A DNA stretch of 64,000 nt. Origin: Sphingobium xenophagum NBRC 107872 (GTDB lineage Bacteria; Pseudomonadota; Alphaproteobacteria; Sphingomonadales; Sphingomonadaceae). Made by a program: the position numbers and the translations under genes. Below are positions 1 through 8,282 of the stretch, one piece after another. The number at the start of each line of letters is the position of its first letter. The stretch's first letter is position 1. Location: assembly GCF_000367345.1 (NCBI RefSeq), contig NZ_BARE01000017.1:1-64000 (forward strand), read 5' to 3'. Below the pieces are notes generated by a model. That model did no database searches. It saw only the letters and a list, made by a program, of their open reading frames with translations, and was not told the origin of the DNA.

Positions 1-182
1 AGCCAGTTGAGCGCCTTCACCGCCTTCAAAACGGCTTCGCGCGCGACCGGGTTGACGAAGCTCTTGTTGTTGATGACGTTGGAGACCGTCATGGCCGATA
101 CGCCAGCCTCCCGCGCGACTGCCGTGATCGTGGGGCCTTTCGCGCCTCTCCGGCGTTTGCGGGTAGTGTCCGGGCTCGTCAT
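1..182 (-). CDS. LacI/GalR-family transcriptional regulator (N-terminal part, cut by window edge)
   Basis: Only the first ~60 residues are inside the window; the rest lies to the left of base 1. After a basic tail (TRKRRRGAK) comes a LacI-type helix-turn-helix with the signature AREAGVSAMTVSNVINN followed by the hinge-side region FVNPVAREAVLKAVKALNW. The ATG at 182 is used because the ATG five bases upstream runs straight into a stop. It lies 101 bases downstream of, and on the same strand as, the sulfatase ending at 284, so it may be read with it. By analogy with other LacI proteins it probably represses sugar genes until a glycan-derived ligand binds; the ligand domain is not visible. Confidence 0.85.
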   Translation of the reverse strand, partial: MTSPDTTRKRRRGAKGPTITAVAREAGVSAMTVSNVINNKSFVNPVAREAVLKAVKALNW

Positions 183-221
183 GTCATCCCTGGTCGGTTG
201 GCGAAGGACATCGTCATAAGC

Positions 222-242
222 GTGGATTGGCAAACAATCCAC
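222..242. promoter_or_regulatory. Inverted repeat upstream of the partial LacI gene
   Basis: GTGGATTG (222-229) is followed after a 5-base spacer by its exact reverse complement CAATCCAC (235-242). It sits 40 bases upstream of the LacI start. It could be an operator for autoregulation or an RNA hairpin; the sequence does not decide. Confidence 0.35.
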
Positions 243-260
243 ACTCTGACGACCAGGCGC

Positions 261-284
261 ATTGGCCGGGCTGGTTCGGCCAAT
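261..284 (-). terminator. Possible terminator hairpin after the first sulfatase
   Basis: ATTGGCCG (261-268) and CGGCCAAT (277-284) form a perfect 8-bp stem with an 8-base loop, touching the stop codon of the sulfatase on the minus strand. There is no T-run after it, so it may be an RNA-end stabiliser rather than an intrinsic terminator. Confidence 0.4.
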
Positions 285-1774
285 CAGTCACCGCCACGGA
301 TGCGGAATTTGGCCGGCTCCTGCTTCAGGACCGGGGTGCCACCGGCCAGCGAGACGCGGAAATTTTCCAGCTGGGGATCGCCCGTCCGCTCCATCTCGGC
401 CAGCATCAGCCGCTTCATCTCATCGACCTTGGCCTTGTAGGCGGGATCGGCGACCAGATTGTTCCGCTGGCCCGGATCAGCCTCCAGATCATAGAGCGCC
501 ATGGGATAGCCCATCACATATTGCTTCACGCGCGCGGCGATGCGCGCGTCGGTTTCCGCGGCCTTCGCCATGGCGGGGAAGGTGAGACCCCACATGCTTT
601 CGATCTTGAGTTCGGTCTTGCCGTTCGCCCAGGCGGTGTAATGGAAGGCGTGGCGTTTGTCCTGCAAGGTGCGCGAAGGGTAGAGCATCCCGCTCGACAC
701 ATAGTCGACATAGGACATGACGAACGGCTTGTCCTGCGCCGCGCCGCCCTTCAGCATCGGAACCCAGGATTGCCCGTCCAGCTCCGCGATCGGCTTGGCC
801 TGCAACAGCTCGATCAGCGTCGGCAATATGTCGAGGTTGGTCGTGAGCGTATCGAAGCGGCGCGGCTTTCCCATGCCGGGGTAGCGCAGCAGCACGGGCG
901 TACGGATGCCATGGTCATAGACGCTTGCCTTGGCAAAGGGCATCGGCATGCCATGATCCGCCACGAACAGGACGATCGTGTCGTCCCAAGTGCCGCTATC
1001 CTTGAGAGCCTTCAGAATATTGCCCACGGCGATGTCGAGGCGTTGCACCGAATTCCAATATTGCGCCATCTCCTCCCGAATATCGGGCAAGTCTTCGAGA
1101 TTGGCGGGGATCGGAACCTGGCCCGCCTTGAGCGGCCGCGGGATGCGGTAGGGGCCGGTCTGCTCGTGATCGATTTCCTGCGCATCTTCCGCGCCATAAA
1201 ATGGCCGGTGCGGATCGTTGATGTTGCAGTTGATGAAGAAGGGTTTGTACTGGGCCTGCGCTTCCGTGACGGCAAGGCGGAGCATGTCGGCATGCACCAT
1301 GGGATGACGGTCCTTGCCTTCCTGCTTTAAGTCCCAGGGGAAGGAGGAGGCGGGCTGCATATGGCCGATCTTGTGGCTGGCGGCGCAATAATAGCCTTCG
1401 GCAGCCAGGGTGGTGCATAGCGTCGGCGTGCCCTCCCGCATCGGGAAGAAGCCGTTGCCGCCATTCTTGTGCGGCAACAGGCCGCTCATGAACGCCTGGC
1501 GCGAGGGCATGCAGATCGGCGCTACGGTCCGCACCTGCTCAAAGACATGGCTTTGCGCGGCGAGGCTATCGAGATTGGGGGTGAGGCCGCGCCGTCCGTT
1601 CATGAAGCCGAGCGCCGACCAGTCCACATCGTCCGATGTGATGAGCAGCAGATTGTGGCGCTTGCGCGGATCACGCTTCACATAGTCGACCGCCTGGGCA
1701 TAGCGGGGAAACGCGGCCATGATGGCGGCGGCTGCGCTGGCCTGCAAAAACCTGCGCTTGCGTTGGTTGATCAT
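284..1774 (-). CDS. Secreted sulfatase 1 (Cys-type, sulfoglucosamine-sulfohydrolase-like)
   Basis: Type I sulfatase of about 496 residues, predicted to remove sulfate esters or N-sulfate from a glycan in the periplasm or outside the cell. The N-terminus RKRRFLQASAAAAIMAAF followed by AQA looks like a twin-arginine signal peptide. The metal-binding start of the fold is LLLITSDDVDW; the active-site motif CMPSR begins at Cys88, the residue oxidised to formylglycine in this family; VADHG is the later metal site. The spacing after the motif resembles N-sulfoglucosamine sulfohydrolases, but substrate is inferred only. The start at 1774 was chosen over an upstream in-frame start because AGGGAGG precedes it and the signal peptide follows directly. 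Divergent from the GH3 gene. Confidence 0.88.
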   Translation of the reverse strand: MINQRKRRFLQASAAAAIMAAFPRYAQAVDYVKRDPRKRHNLLLITSDDVDWSALGFMNGRRGLTPNLDSLAAQSHVFEQVRTVAPICMPSRQAFMSGLLPHKNGGNGFFPMREGTPTLCTTLAAEGYYCAASHKIGHMQPASSFPWDLKQEGKDRHPMVHADMLRLAVTEAQAQYKPFFINCNINDPHRPFYGAEDAQEIDHEQTGPYRIPRPLKAGQVPIPANLEDLPDIREEMAQYWNSVQRLDIAVGNILKALKDSGTWDDTIVLFVADHGMPMPFAKASVYDHGIRTPVLLRYPGMGKPRRFDTLTTNLDILPTLIELLQAKPIAELDGQSWVPMLKGGAAQDKPFVMSYVDYVSSGMLYPSRTLQDKRHAFHYTAWANGKTELKIESMWGLTFPAMAKAAETDARIAARVKQYVMGYPMALYDLEADPGQRNNLVADPAYKAKVDEMKRLMLAEMERTGDPQLENFRVSLAGGTPVLKQEPAKFRIRGGD

Positions 1775-1876
1775 CCCATCCTCCCTTGCGGCCACCGTCG
1801 CGTCACCCTGCGGGGCTGGCCGGTCCGTCACTTGATATGCTGCCTTGTGCAAATGCAGTCTTGCCCACTTCTGCGA

Positions 1877-1897
1877 TATAATCAATATAGCGCTAAA
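1877..1897. promoter_or_regulatory. Promoter -10 box plus AGCGCT palindrome between sulfatase 1 and GH3
   Basis: A TATAAT box at 1877-1882 faces the GH3 gene; directly after it TATAGCGCTAAA (1886-1897) is a near-perfect palindrome around AGCGCT. LacI-family operators typically have a central CG, and the same AGCGCT core occurs in the two stronger sites at 3977 and 8232. A repressor here would block the GH3 promoter and possibly the divergent sulfatase. The -35 element is weak. Confidence 0.45.
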
Positions 1898-1926
1898 TTA
1901 AACTGACATTGCGGGACAGAAGGGGC

Positions 1927-3870
1927 ATGGCCTTGAAAGAGCGGTATCGGGGCGTAATGCTGGCTCGGGCCTGCGTCGCCGGGCTTTTTGCCCTGGCCAC
2001 GCCGCTGGTTGCCGCCGCGCCTGAAGCGCCGCAGTGGCGGGATCTGAACCGCAACAACCAGCTAGACCGCTACGAGGATTCGCGTCTGTCGGTGCAGGAG
2101 CGGGTCGACGACCTGATGGCGCGCATGACCATCGAGGAAAAAGTCGGCCTGATGGTGCATGCGAGCCTGCCGGGACATGGATCGGCGATCGGCGTGTCAT
2201 CGACCGGCTATGACATGGCGCGGGTGCGCGCCATGATCGAAGGCGGAAAGGTCAACAGCTTCATCACCCGGATCGTGGTGAAGCCGGCGGAATTCGCGCG
2301 CCAGAACAATATGGTGCAGAAGATCGCGGAAGGCACAAGGCTGGGCATTCCGGCAACGATCAGCACTGATCCGCGCCATCATTTTCAGGCCACGATCGGC
2401 GCGAGCACGACGGGCGGTGGCTTTACCCTGTGGCCCGATACGCTGGGATTTGCGGCGCTGGACGACGCCGATCTCGTCCGCCGGTTTGGGGATATTGCGC
2501 GGCAGGAATATCGCGCCGTCGGCATCCATATGGCGTTGTCGCCCCAGGCCGATGTGGGCAGCGAGCCGCGCTGGTCCCGCTTTTCCGCGACATTCGGTTC
2601 CGACCCCGCAACCATCTCCCGCCTGGCGGGCGCCTATGTGGAAGGGTTCCAGGGCGGCGCGACCGGCGTGACGCCAACGGGCGTCGCGACCGTGGTCAAG
2701 CATTGGGTCGGCTATGGCGCGGAGCCGGAAGGGTTTGACGGGCACAATCATTATGGCCGCAACGTCCATCTGACCGATGCGTCATTTGCCGATCATGTCC
2801 GCGCGTTCGATGGCCCGCTGGCGGCAGCGAGCGAGGGCGTGATGCCTACCTATGTCGCGCTGCATGGCCCCTCGATTGACGGCAAGCCGGTCGAGCCGGT
2901 CGGCGCAGGGTTCAGCAAACAGGTGCTGACCGACCTGCTGCGCGGCGAAAAGGCATATCGGGGCCTGATCATTTCCGACTGGTCGATCACGCGCGACTGC
3001 CCGCAGACCTGCGTGTCGCCGGATGCGACTCATCCCCAGGCGCCGCAGGCGATCGGCATGCCATGGGGCGTCGAAACGCTGAGCGTCGCCGATCGATTCG
3101 CCAAGGGCGTGGACGCAGGCATCGACCAGTTCGGCGGCGTCGATGATGCCACCCCGATATTGGAAGGCGTGCGCAGCGGCGCAATTTCGGTCGAGCGAAT
3201 CGACGATTCGGCGCGGCGCATATTGGCGCTCAAGTTCCGGCAGGGCCTGTTCGACAATCCTTATGTCGACGAACAGGCCGCCGCCAGGCTGGTCGGCAAT
3301 GCCGCCTGGCAGAGCGAGGCGGACAAGGCGCAGCGGCAAAGCCAGATACTGCTGCGCAACGAGGGCGGATTATTGCCGCTGAAAGGGCGCAAGAAAATCT
3401 GGCTTTATGGCGTGGATGAGGCTGTTGCGGCTTCGGCGGGCTATGTCGTCGTCAAAGACCCGTCCGAGGCCGACATAGCGCTGGTGCGCGCCGCCACGCC
3501 GTTCGAAAAGCTGCACCCTTTTCATTTTTTCGGGTCGCGGCAGCATGAAGGGCGGCTCGACTTCAGGGCCGATGATCCGGCGCTGGTGGCGCTCAAGCGG
3601 GCGGCGGCGCATGTGCCCGTCATTGCCGCGGTGGAGATGGATCGACCCGCGGTGCTTACCGCCCTTATGCCGCATGCCAAGGCCGTGCTCGTCAATTTCG
3701 GCACCAGCGACGTGGCCCTGTTCGACATAGTGTCGGGGCGCAGCCCGGCCTGCGGTCACCTGCCTTTCGCGCTTCCGGCATCCATGGCCGCGGTCGAACG
3801 CCAGCGCGCGGACCTGTCGGACGACGAGGAGGCGCTGTTCCCCAGGGGGGCGGGCCTGTGTCTGAAATGA
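1927..3870 (+). CDS. Secreted glycoside hydrolase family 3 enzyme (beta-glycosidase)
   Basis: About 647 residues. A signal peptide (LARACVAGLFALATPLVAAA) is followed by an EF-hand-like acidic loop (DLNRNNQLDRYED) and LMARMTIEEKVGLM, the usual opening of GH3 enzymes of this type. The catalytic nucleophile is Asp351 in GLIISDW; KHWVGYG is the conserved loop of the (beta/alpha)8 domain. The alpha/beta domain follows (LRNEGGLLPLKG), and the protein ends there without a fibronectin-III tail. Expected to release terminal beta-linked sugars from the oligosaccharide imported or desulfated by neighbours; substrate unknown. The start is uncertain: ATG 1927 is used, TTG 1909 and ATG 1957 are alternatives. 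Confidence 0.88.
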   Translation: MALKERYRGVMLARACVAGLFALATPLVAAAPEAPQWRDLNRNNQLDRYEDSRLSVQERVDDLMARMTIEEKVGLMVHASLPGHGSAIGVSSTGYDMARVRAMIEGGKVNSFITRIVVKPAEFARQNNMVQKIAEGTRLGIPATISTDPRHHFQATIGASTTGGGFTLWPDTLGFAALDDADLVRRFGDIARQEYRAVGIHMALSPQADVGSEPRWSRFSATFGSDPATISRLAGAYVEGFQGGATGVTPTGVATVVKHWVGYGAEPEGFDGHNHYGRNVHLTDASFADHVRAFDGPLAAASEGVMPTYVALHGPSIDGKPVEPVGAGFSKQVLTDLLRGEKAYRGLIISDWSITRDCPQTCVSPDATHPQAPQAIGMPWGVETLSVADRFAKGVDAGIDQFGGVDDATPILEGVRSGAISVERIDDSARRILALKFRQGLFDNPYVDEQAAARLVGNAAWQSEADKAQRQSQILLRNEGGLLPLKGRKKIWLYGVDEAVAASAGYVVVKDPSEADIALVRAATPFEKLHPFHFFGSRQHEGRLDFRADDPALVALKRAAAHVPVIAAVEMDRPAVLTALMPHAKAVLVNFGTSDVALFDIVSGRSPACGHLPFALPASMAAVERQRADLSDDEEALFPRGAGLCLK

Positions 3871-3975
3871 TTTGGCAGTATCCGGGTCGATATAGGCAAG
3901 TGTCTGGCGCGCAAGGCACTGTTGCAAAACTGTATCGCTCGCCGGGCAATCGTCGGCAAGCGTGCAACGATGTGA

Positions 3976-4005
3976 TTGACAGCGCTGCCATATAAAATTA
4001 CCGCT
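3976..4005 (+). promoter_or_regulatory. Promoter/operator shared with sulfatase 2 (LacI-type site)
   Basis: TTGACA (3976-3981) resembles a -35 box and overlaps TGACAGCGCTGCCA (3977-3990), a palindrome matching in 6 of 7 pairs. ATTACCGCT follows at 3997-4005. The same three elements recur at 8231-8262 before sulfatase 2, with only 2 bases difference in spacing. Best explained as the operator of a LacI protein, most likely the one encoded at 7211. Confidence 0.6.
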
Positions 4006-4101
4006 ACATCAACGGGTGAGCCCTCAAACGTCTGAAACGATGTCGGGGCACATAATCAGGCAGGCCAATTCTGACAGGCCGCCGCAACAGGGGAGGGTAT
4101 C

Positions 4102-7026
4102 GTGGCTTCACAGCGTCATCGTCATTATCTGGGATTCTTGCTCGCGGGGGCCGCGATGGCATGCTGCGGCGCTGCAATGGCGCAGGAGCAGGCGGGGGAA
4201 GCGGATGGCGCAAGCGAAGCCATCATCGTTACCGGTTCGCGCGTGGTTCGTAACGGCGCGGACATGCCCACGCCGGTTACGGTGGTCGGTGCGGACCTGA
4301 TCGCCCAAACCGGCGCGACGCAGCTGTCGCAGGTCATCAACGACCTGCCCGTCGTGCGCACCGATACCAGTTCGACGACGGCGTTCGTCGGCGGTGGCGG
4401 CAACGGCCCCGGCAACAATCTGATCAACCTGCGCGGTCTGGGCGCGGTTCGCACCCTCGTGCTGGTGGACGGGCTGCGCTTTCCCGCGACGACCTTCACC
4501 GGCCTGTTCAACACCGACCTCATTCCAAGCTCGCTGGTCTCGCGGCTGGACATCGTCACCGGCGGCGCGTCGGCGGCCTATGGTTCGGACGCTGTGGCCG
4601 GTGTCGTCAACATCATCCTCAACAACAAGCTGGAGGGCGTTCGCGCTTCGGCGCAATATGGCGTGACGGACGCTGGCGATGGGGATGAGCAGAAATACTC
4701 GTTCGGCGTGGGCCAGAAATTCCTGGATGGCCGCCTGCACATCATCGCCGGGCTTGATTATCAGGACCGGAAAAGGACGGGCAACTGCTACTCGCGCAGC
4801 TGGTGCGCCCAGGAATATGGCGTCATGTCGAACGCCAATTCCGCGCAGAACGGCCTGCCGGCCCTTATCATCTCACCCGACGTGCGTTGGGCCCAGAATA
4901 CGCCCGCTGGCCTGATCGTCAGTTCCAGGCTGACCAACGCATTTGGCGGGCAACAGGTGTCGGACGACGGCACGACGCTGCTGCCCTTCACCTTCGGCCA
5001 GCTTTATACGCCCAATAACAATCAGATGATCGGCGGGTCGCGTCCCGGCATCAATCCTGCCAGCAGCGCCTTCGATCTTCAGGGGCCGCAAAAGCGCCTG
5101 GCCGCCCTCTTCCGGGCGGAAGCGGAACTGAGCGACAATCTGAAGGCGTGGATGGACAGCGCCTACGGTCAGACGGACAATCAGGGCACGTTCGCGCAGC
5201 TGCGTTCGGGTAACCAGAACGCCGCAGGCACATTGCGGGCGGGGCCGCTCAACACCGGCGCGATCACGCTGTCGGTCAACAATCCCTTCCTTCCCGCTCA
5301 GCTGCGCAGCCAGATGCAGCAGATCGGCTTGGCGAACGTCAACATCGGCAAGGCGGGCGATGGTCTGCTGGTTCCGATCGTCGACTATCATGTCGAAAGC
5401 TATCGGGTCGCCACCGGCCTGAAGGGCGATCTGGGCGGCTGGACCTGGGACGCCAGCTATGTCCGGGGCGTCAGCAAGCTGGACAATGTCGCGCGCAACG
5501 TCATCAATCAAAATAATTTCTCGCGCGCGGTTCAGGCCGTCAACGGCACGGGCGCCAATGCCGGCAGGATCGTCTGCGCGGTCAACCAGTCGGCGACCAC
5601 GGACGCCGCTTGTCAGCCGCTCAACCTGTTCGGCGTCGGCACAGCCAGCGACGCCGCGCTGCAATATGCCTTTGGCACGGCCGTTCAGCGGTCCAGGATC
5701 ACGCTGGACGATGTCAGCGCGAACGTCCAGGGGCAGCCTTTCGACGCCTGGGGCGGGCCGGTTTCGGTCGCGGCGGGCGCGGAATATCGTACCGAAAGCA
5801 TCGCGGCGGACGTCGACCCGGTATCGGCCGCCGGTGGCTTCGTTCAGAATTACAGCGCCCTGCACGGACGCAGCAAGGTGTTCGAAGTCTATGCCGAGGC
5901 CAATGTGCCGCTGCTGTCCAACGTTCCCCTTGCCGAGACGCTGGAAGTCAATGGCGCGGTGCGGCACGCCCATTATAAATTCTCCAGCCCCGAAGCGCCT
6001 CTTGCGGGCGGCGCCGTTGGCCCTGCGGACTCCAGCTTCAACGCGGTCACCTGGAAGCTCGGCCTGGTCTACAAGCCGGTAGACTGGCTGCGGATGCGCG
6101 GCACCATTTCGCGCGACTTCCGTGCGCCGAACATGAACGAGCAATATATCCTGCCCAACGTCCAGAACAGCGCGATCCTGGACCCGGCGACCAATACCAG
6201 CACGCAGGTCGCCACCCAGTCCGGCGGCAACCCGAACCTGCGCCCGGAAATTTCGCATACCAAGACCTTCGGCGTCACGATCCAGCCCGCAGCGATACCC
6301 AATCTCCAGCTGTCGGTTGACTATTATGACATCAAGGTAACCGGCTATATCGCGGCCGTGGGCGGTCCCACCCTGGTCACCCAGTGCTTCCAGGGCGCGC
6401 AGGATGCATGCGCCTTCGTCACCCGCGACGCCAACGGGGTTCTGACCTTCATCCGCAACATCTCCGCCAACGCGAACGAGTTGCAGGTCAAGGGCTTCGA
6501 TGTCGAACTGGGCTATCGCAAGCAGATCGAGAATATCGGTATGCTGGACCTGCGCATCCTGGGCACGGCCTATACGAAGCTGACCTATGTCAACGCGGGA
6601 TCGCCACTGGACGGCAAATGCCAGAACGGCACCGTCACGCAGCAGGCCTATCCCAGCATGTCCTGCTATCAGATCAACACGCGGGCCACCTTCACCAGCG
6701 GGCCGCTGACTTTGGGCATGCAGTCGCGCTATATTCCCAAGGGCAAGTTCGGCACCACCTATGTCGGGCCGCAGGATGACGGCTATAGCCCGACCCTGCC
6801 GAACAGCATCAACGACAATCGTGTCAAGGCGGTCACCTATGTCGACGTGAATGCGAGCTATCGCATCATCGACAATGGCCCGCGCATGGTGGAAGTGTTT
6901 GGCGCGATCAAGAATGCGTTCAACACCAACCCGCCGGTGGCGCCGGCCAACAATATCGGCACCAACGCCAATCTTTACGACGTGCTGGGCCGCACCTTCC
7001 GCGTCGGCGTGCGGATGGCCTACTGA
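4102..7026 (+). CDS. TonB-dependent outer-membrane receptor (oligosaccharide uptake type)
   Basis: 974 residues. A signal peptide ends near AMA at about residue 28; a TonB-box-like AIIVTGSR follows, then the plug domain (MPTPVTVVGADLIAQTG, NLRGLGAVRTLVLVDG, SAAYGSDAVAGVVNIIL) and a long 22-strand-type barrel ending in an aromatic residue (VGVRMAY). The family imports ligands too large for porins, powered by TonB-ExbBD. GTG start at 4102 is supported by GGGAGGG seven bases upstream. Its position between GH3 and two sulfatases, and the operator it shares with sulfatase 2, make a sulfated oligosaccharide the likely substrate (inference). A good terminator follows at 7048. Confidence 0.92.
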   Translation: MASQRHRHYLGFLLAGAAMACCGAAMAQEQAGEADGASEAIIVTGSRVVRNGADMPTPVTVVGADLIAQTGATQLSQVINDLPVVRTDTSSTTAFVGGGGNGPGNNLINLRGLGAVRTLVLVDGLRFPATTFTGLFNTDLIPSSLVSRLDIVTGGASAAYGSDAVAGVVNIILNNKLEGVRASAQYGVTDAGDGDEQKYSFGVGQKFLDGRLHIIAGLDYQDRKRTGNCYSRSWCAQEYGVMSNANSAQNGLPALIISPDVRWAQNTPAGLIVSSRLTNAFGGQQVSDDGTTLLPFTFGQLYTPNNNQMIGGSRPGINPASSAFDLQGPQKRLAALFRAEAELSDNLKAWMDSAYGQTDNQGTFAQLRSGNQNAAGTLRAGPLNTGAITLSVNNPFLPAQLRSQMQQIGLANVNIGKAGDGLLVPIVDYHVESYRVATGLKGDLGGWTWDASYVRGVSKLDNVARNVINQNNFSRAVQAVNGTGANAGRIVCAVNQSATTDAACQPLNLFGVGTASDAALQYAFGTAVQRSRITLDDVSANVQGQPFDAWGGPVSVAAGAEYRTESIAADVDPVSAAGGFVQNYSALHGRSKVFEVYAEANVPLLSNVPLAETLEVNGAVRHAHYKFSSPEAPLAGGAVGPADSSFNAVTWKLGLVYKPVDWLRMRGTISRDFRAPNMNEQYILPNVQNSAILDPATNTSTQVATQSGGNPNLRPEISHTKTFGVTIQPAAIPNLQLSVDYYDIKVTGYIAAVGGPTLVTQCFQGAQDACAFVTRDANGVLTFIRNISANANELQVKGFDVELGYRKQIENIGMLDLRILGTAYTKLTYVNAGSPLDGKCQNGTVTQQAYPSMSCYQINTRATFTSGPLTLGMQSRYIPKGKFGTTYVGPQDDGYSPTLPNSINDNRVKAVTYVDVNASYRIIDNGPRMVEVFGAIKNAFNTNPPVAPANNIGTNANLYDVLGRTFRVGVRMAY

Positions 7027-7047
7027 TCGGACCACTGCCGGATAATG

Positions 7048-7084
7048 GGCCGCCGCGATTTCGATCGGGGCGGCCTTTTCTTTT
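7048..7084 (+). terminator. Intrinsic terminator of the TonB-receptor gene
   Basis: GGCCGCC (7048-7054) pairs with GGCGGCC (7069-7075), followed by TTTTCTTTT. It separates the receptor transcript from the LacI gene. Confidence 0.8.
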
Positions 7085-7210
7085 GAGCCTGTCGTTCTGT
7101 CCTTTGACCCTGACAGTCGTGGCCCTGAAGTCCGTGCCGCCATATTTGCATCTGCCCACCTGCTGCCATAGGCCGTTCGCCGAGCGACAGTCCGTAATGA
7201 GGTGAGATTT

Positions 7211-8221
7211 TTGGTCACGATCTATGATGTGGCGGCCAAGGCCGGCGTCGGCATGAAAACCGTCTCCAGAGTTCTCAACAACGAAGCCCATGTCCGCCCG
7301 GCCATGAAGGACCGGGTCATGAAGGCTATCGACGAACTTGGCTATCGCCCCAATCTGGCGGCGCGGCAATTGGCGGCCAGTCGATCCTTCCTGATCACTT
7401 TCATATTGAGCGACGTTTTCAGCAGCTATCAGACGAGCATGCTGGTGGCCGCATCGACCGAATGTCGTCTGCGCAATTATCATCTCGTGGTCGAGGTAAG
7501 GGATCAGGACGAAACTGCGGAGAGGCTGGTCGAGCGGGTGACGGCCAATCTGCGCCCGGACGGCATCATGCTGGTCCCGCCGCTCAGCAACGACGCCGCG
7601 ATCGTCAGGGCGATCGAGAGCAAGGGAACCCGGCTGGTCCGGGTCGCGTCCACCCTGTCGGGCTATGGCGACATCGTTCCTGTCAGGGACACGGACGTCA
7701 GCCACAAAATGGTGGCGCATATCGCTGCAACGGGAAAGTCGCGCATCGCCCTTATCGCGCCGCCGTTCGACAAGGCCGCCGCCAGCGAACGGGTGACGGG
7801 CTATCGGTCGGCCCTCGCCGACGCGCGCCTGCCCTATCGTGCGGACTATGTCGTGAAGGGGGATTTCACCTTCGCGTCCGGCAAGGCCGCCGCCGAGCAG
7901 CTTCTGGCCCTGCCGGAACCCCCCGACGCCATTTTCGCCACCAACGACGCGATGGCGCTGGGCGCGATGGCGGCGGCGCGGCAGATCGGCCTGGACATAC
8001 CCCGCGACATAGCGATTGCGGGCTTCGACGATTCGCCGGGCAGTCGCACCATGTACCCGCCGCTGACGACGGTGAGGCAGCCGATTCCGGGCATGGCGCG
8101 CAATGCCATTTCCGTCCTTCTGGGCCATGCCGACGCGCTGGAGGAACTGGTGCCCGAACTCATCATCCGCGGGTCCACGCAACCGGGAGCGGCTGCCGAG
8201 GTGCATGGCGAGGACATGTAA
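7211..8221 (+). CDS. LacI/GalR-family transcriptional regulator
   Basis: About 336 residues. The helix-turn-helix is VTIYDVAAKAGVGMKTVSRVL, with hinge ELGYRPNLAARQLA, then a periplasmic-binding-protein-like ligand domain (PDGIMLVPPLSNDAA, IAGFDDSPGSRTMYPPLTTVRQP). TTG 7211 is preferred: GAGGTGA lies five bases before it and the protein then begins in the canonical way; GTG 7202 is the alternative. It lies between the receptor and sulfatase 2, both preceded by the same palindrome, so it is the leading candidate for the repressor of this locus. Ligand unknown, probably a saccharide. Confidence 0.9.
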   Translation: MVTIYDVAAKAGVGMKTVSRVLNNEAHVRPAMKDRVMKAIDELGYRPNLAARQLAASRSFLITFILSDVFSSYQTSMLVAASTECRLRNYHLVVEVRDQDETAERLVERVTANLRPDGIMLVPPLSNDAAIVRAIESKGTRLVRVASTLSGYGDIVPVRDTDVSHKMVAHIAATGKSRIALIAPPFDKAAASERVTGYRSALADARLPYRADYVVKGDFTFASGKAAAEQLLALPEPPDAIFATNDAMALGAMAAARQIGLDIPRDIAIAGFDDSPGSRTMYPPLTTVRQPIPGMARNAISVLLGHADALEELVPELIIRGSTQPGAAAEVHGEDM

Positions 8222-8230
8222 GGCGCGACA

Positions 8231-8262
8231 TTGACAGCGCTGCCAATTGCGATATTACCGCT
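8231..8262 (+). promoter_or_regulatory. Promoter/operator of the sulfatase 2 operon (second copy)
   Basis: TTGACA (8231-8236) overlaps TGACAGCGCTGCCA (8232-8245), identical base for base to 3977-3990, and ATTACCGCT follows at 8254-8262 as at the first site. It is 21 bases upstream of the sulfatase 2 start and directly after the LacI gene. Confidence 0.6.
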
Positions 8263-8282
8263 CTAAACAGATTGGAGGGGTC

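Noticed and set aside
227..1330. Long open frame opposite sulfatase 1
   Set aside because: It is a high-GC antisense shadow: no ribosome site, no recognisable domain, and the opposite strand encodes a clear sulfatase.
4873..7218. 781-codon open frame opposite the first TonB receptor
   Set aside because: Its composition (rich in Arg, Asp, Val, His) is the mirror of the receptor codons and no motif is present.
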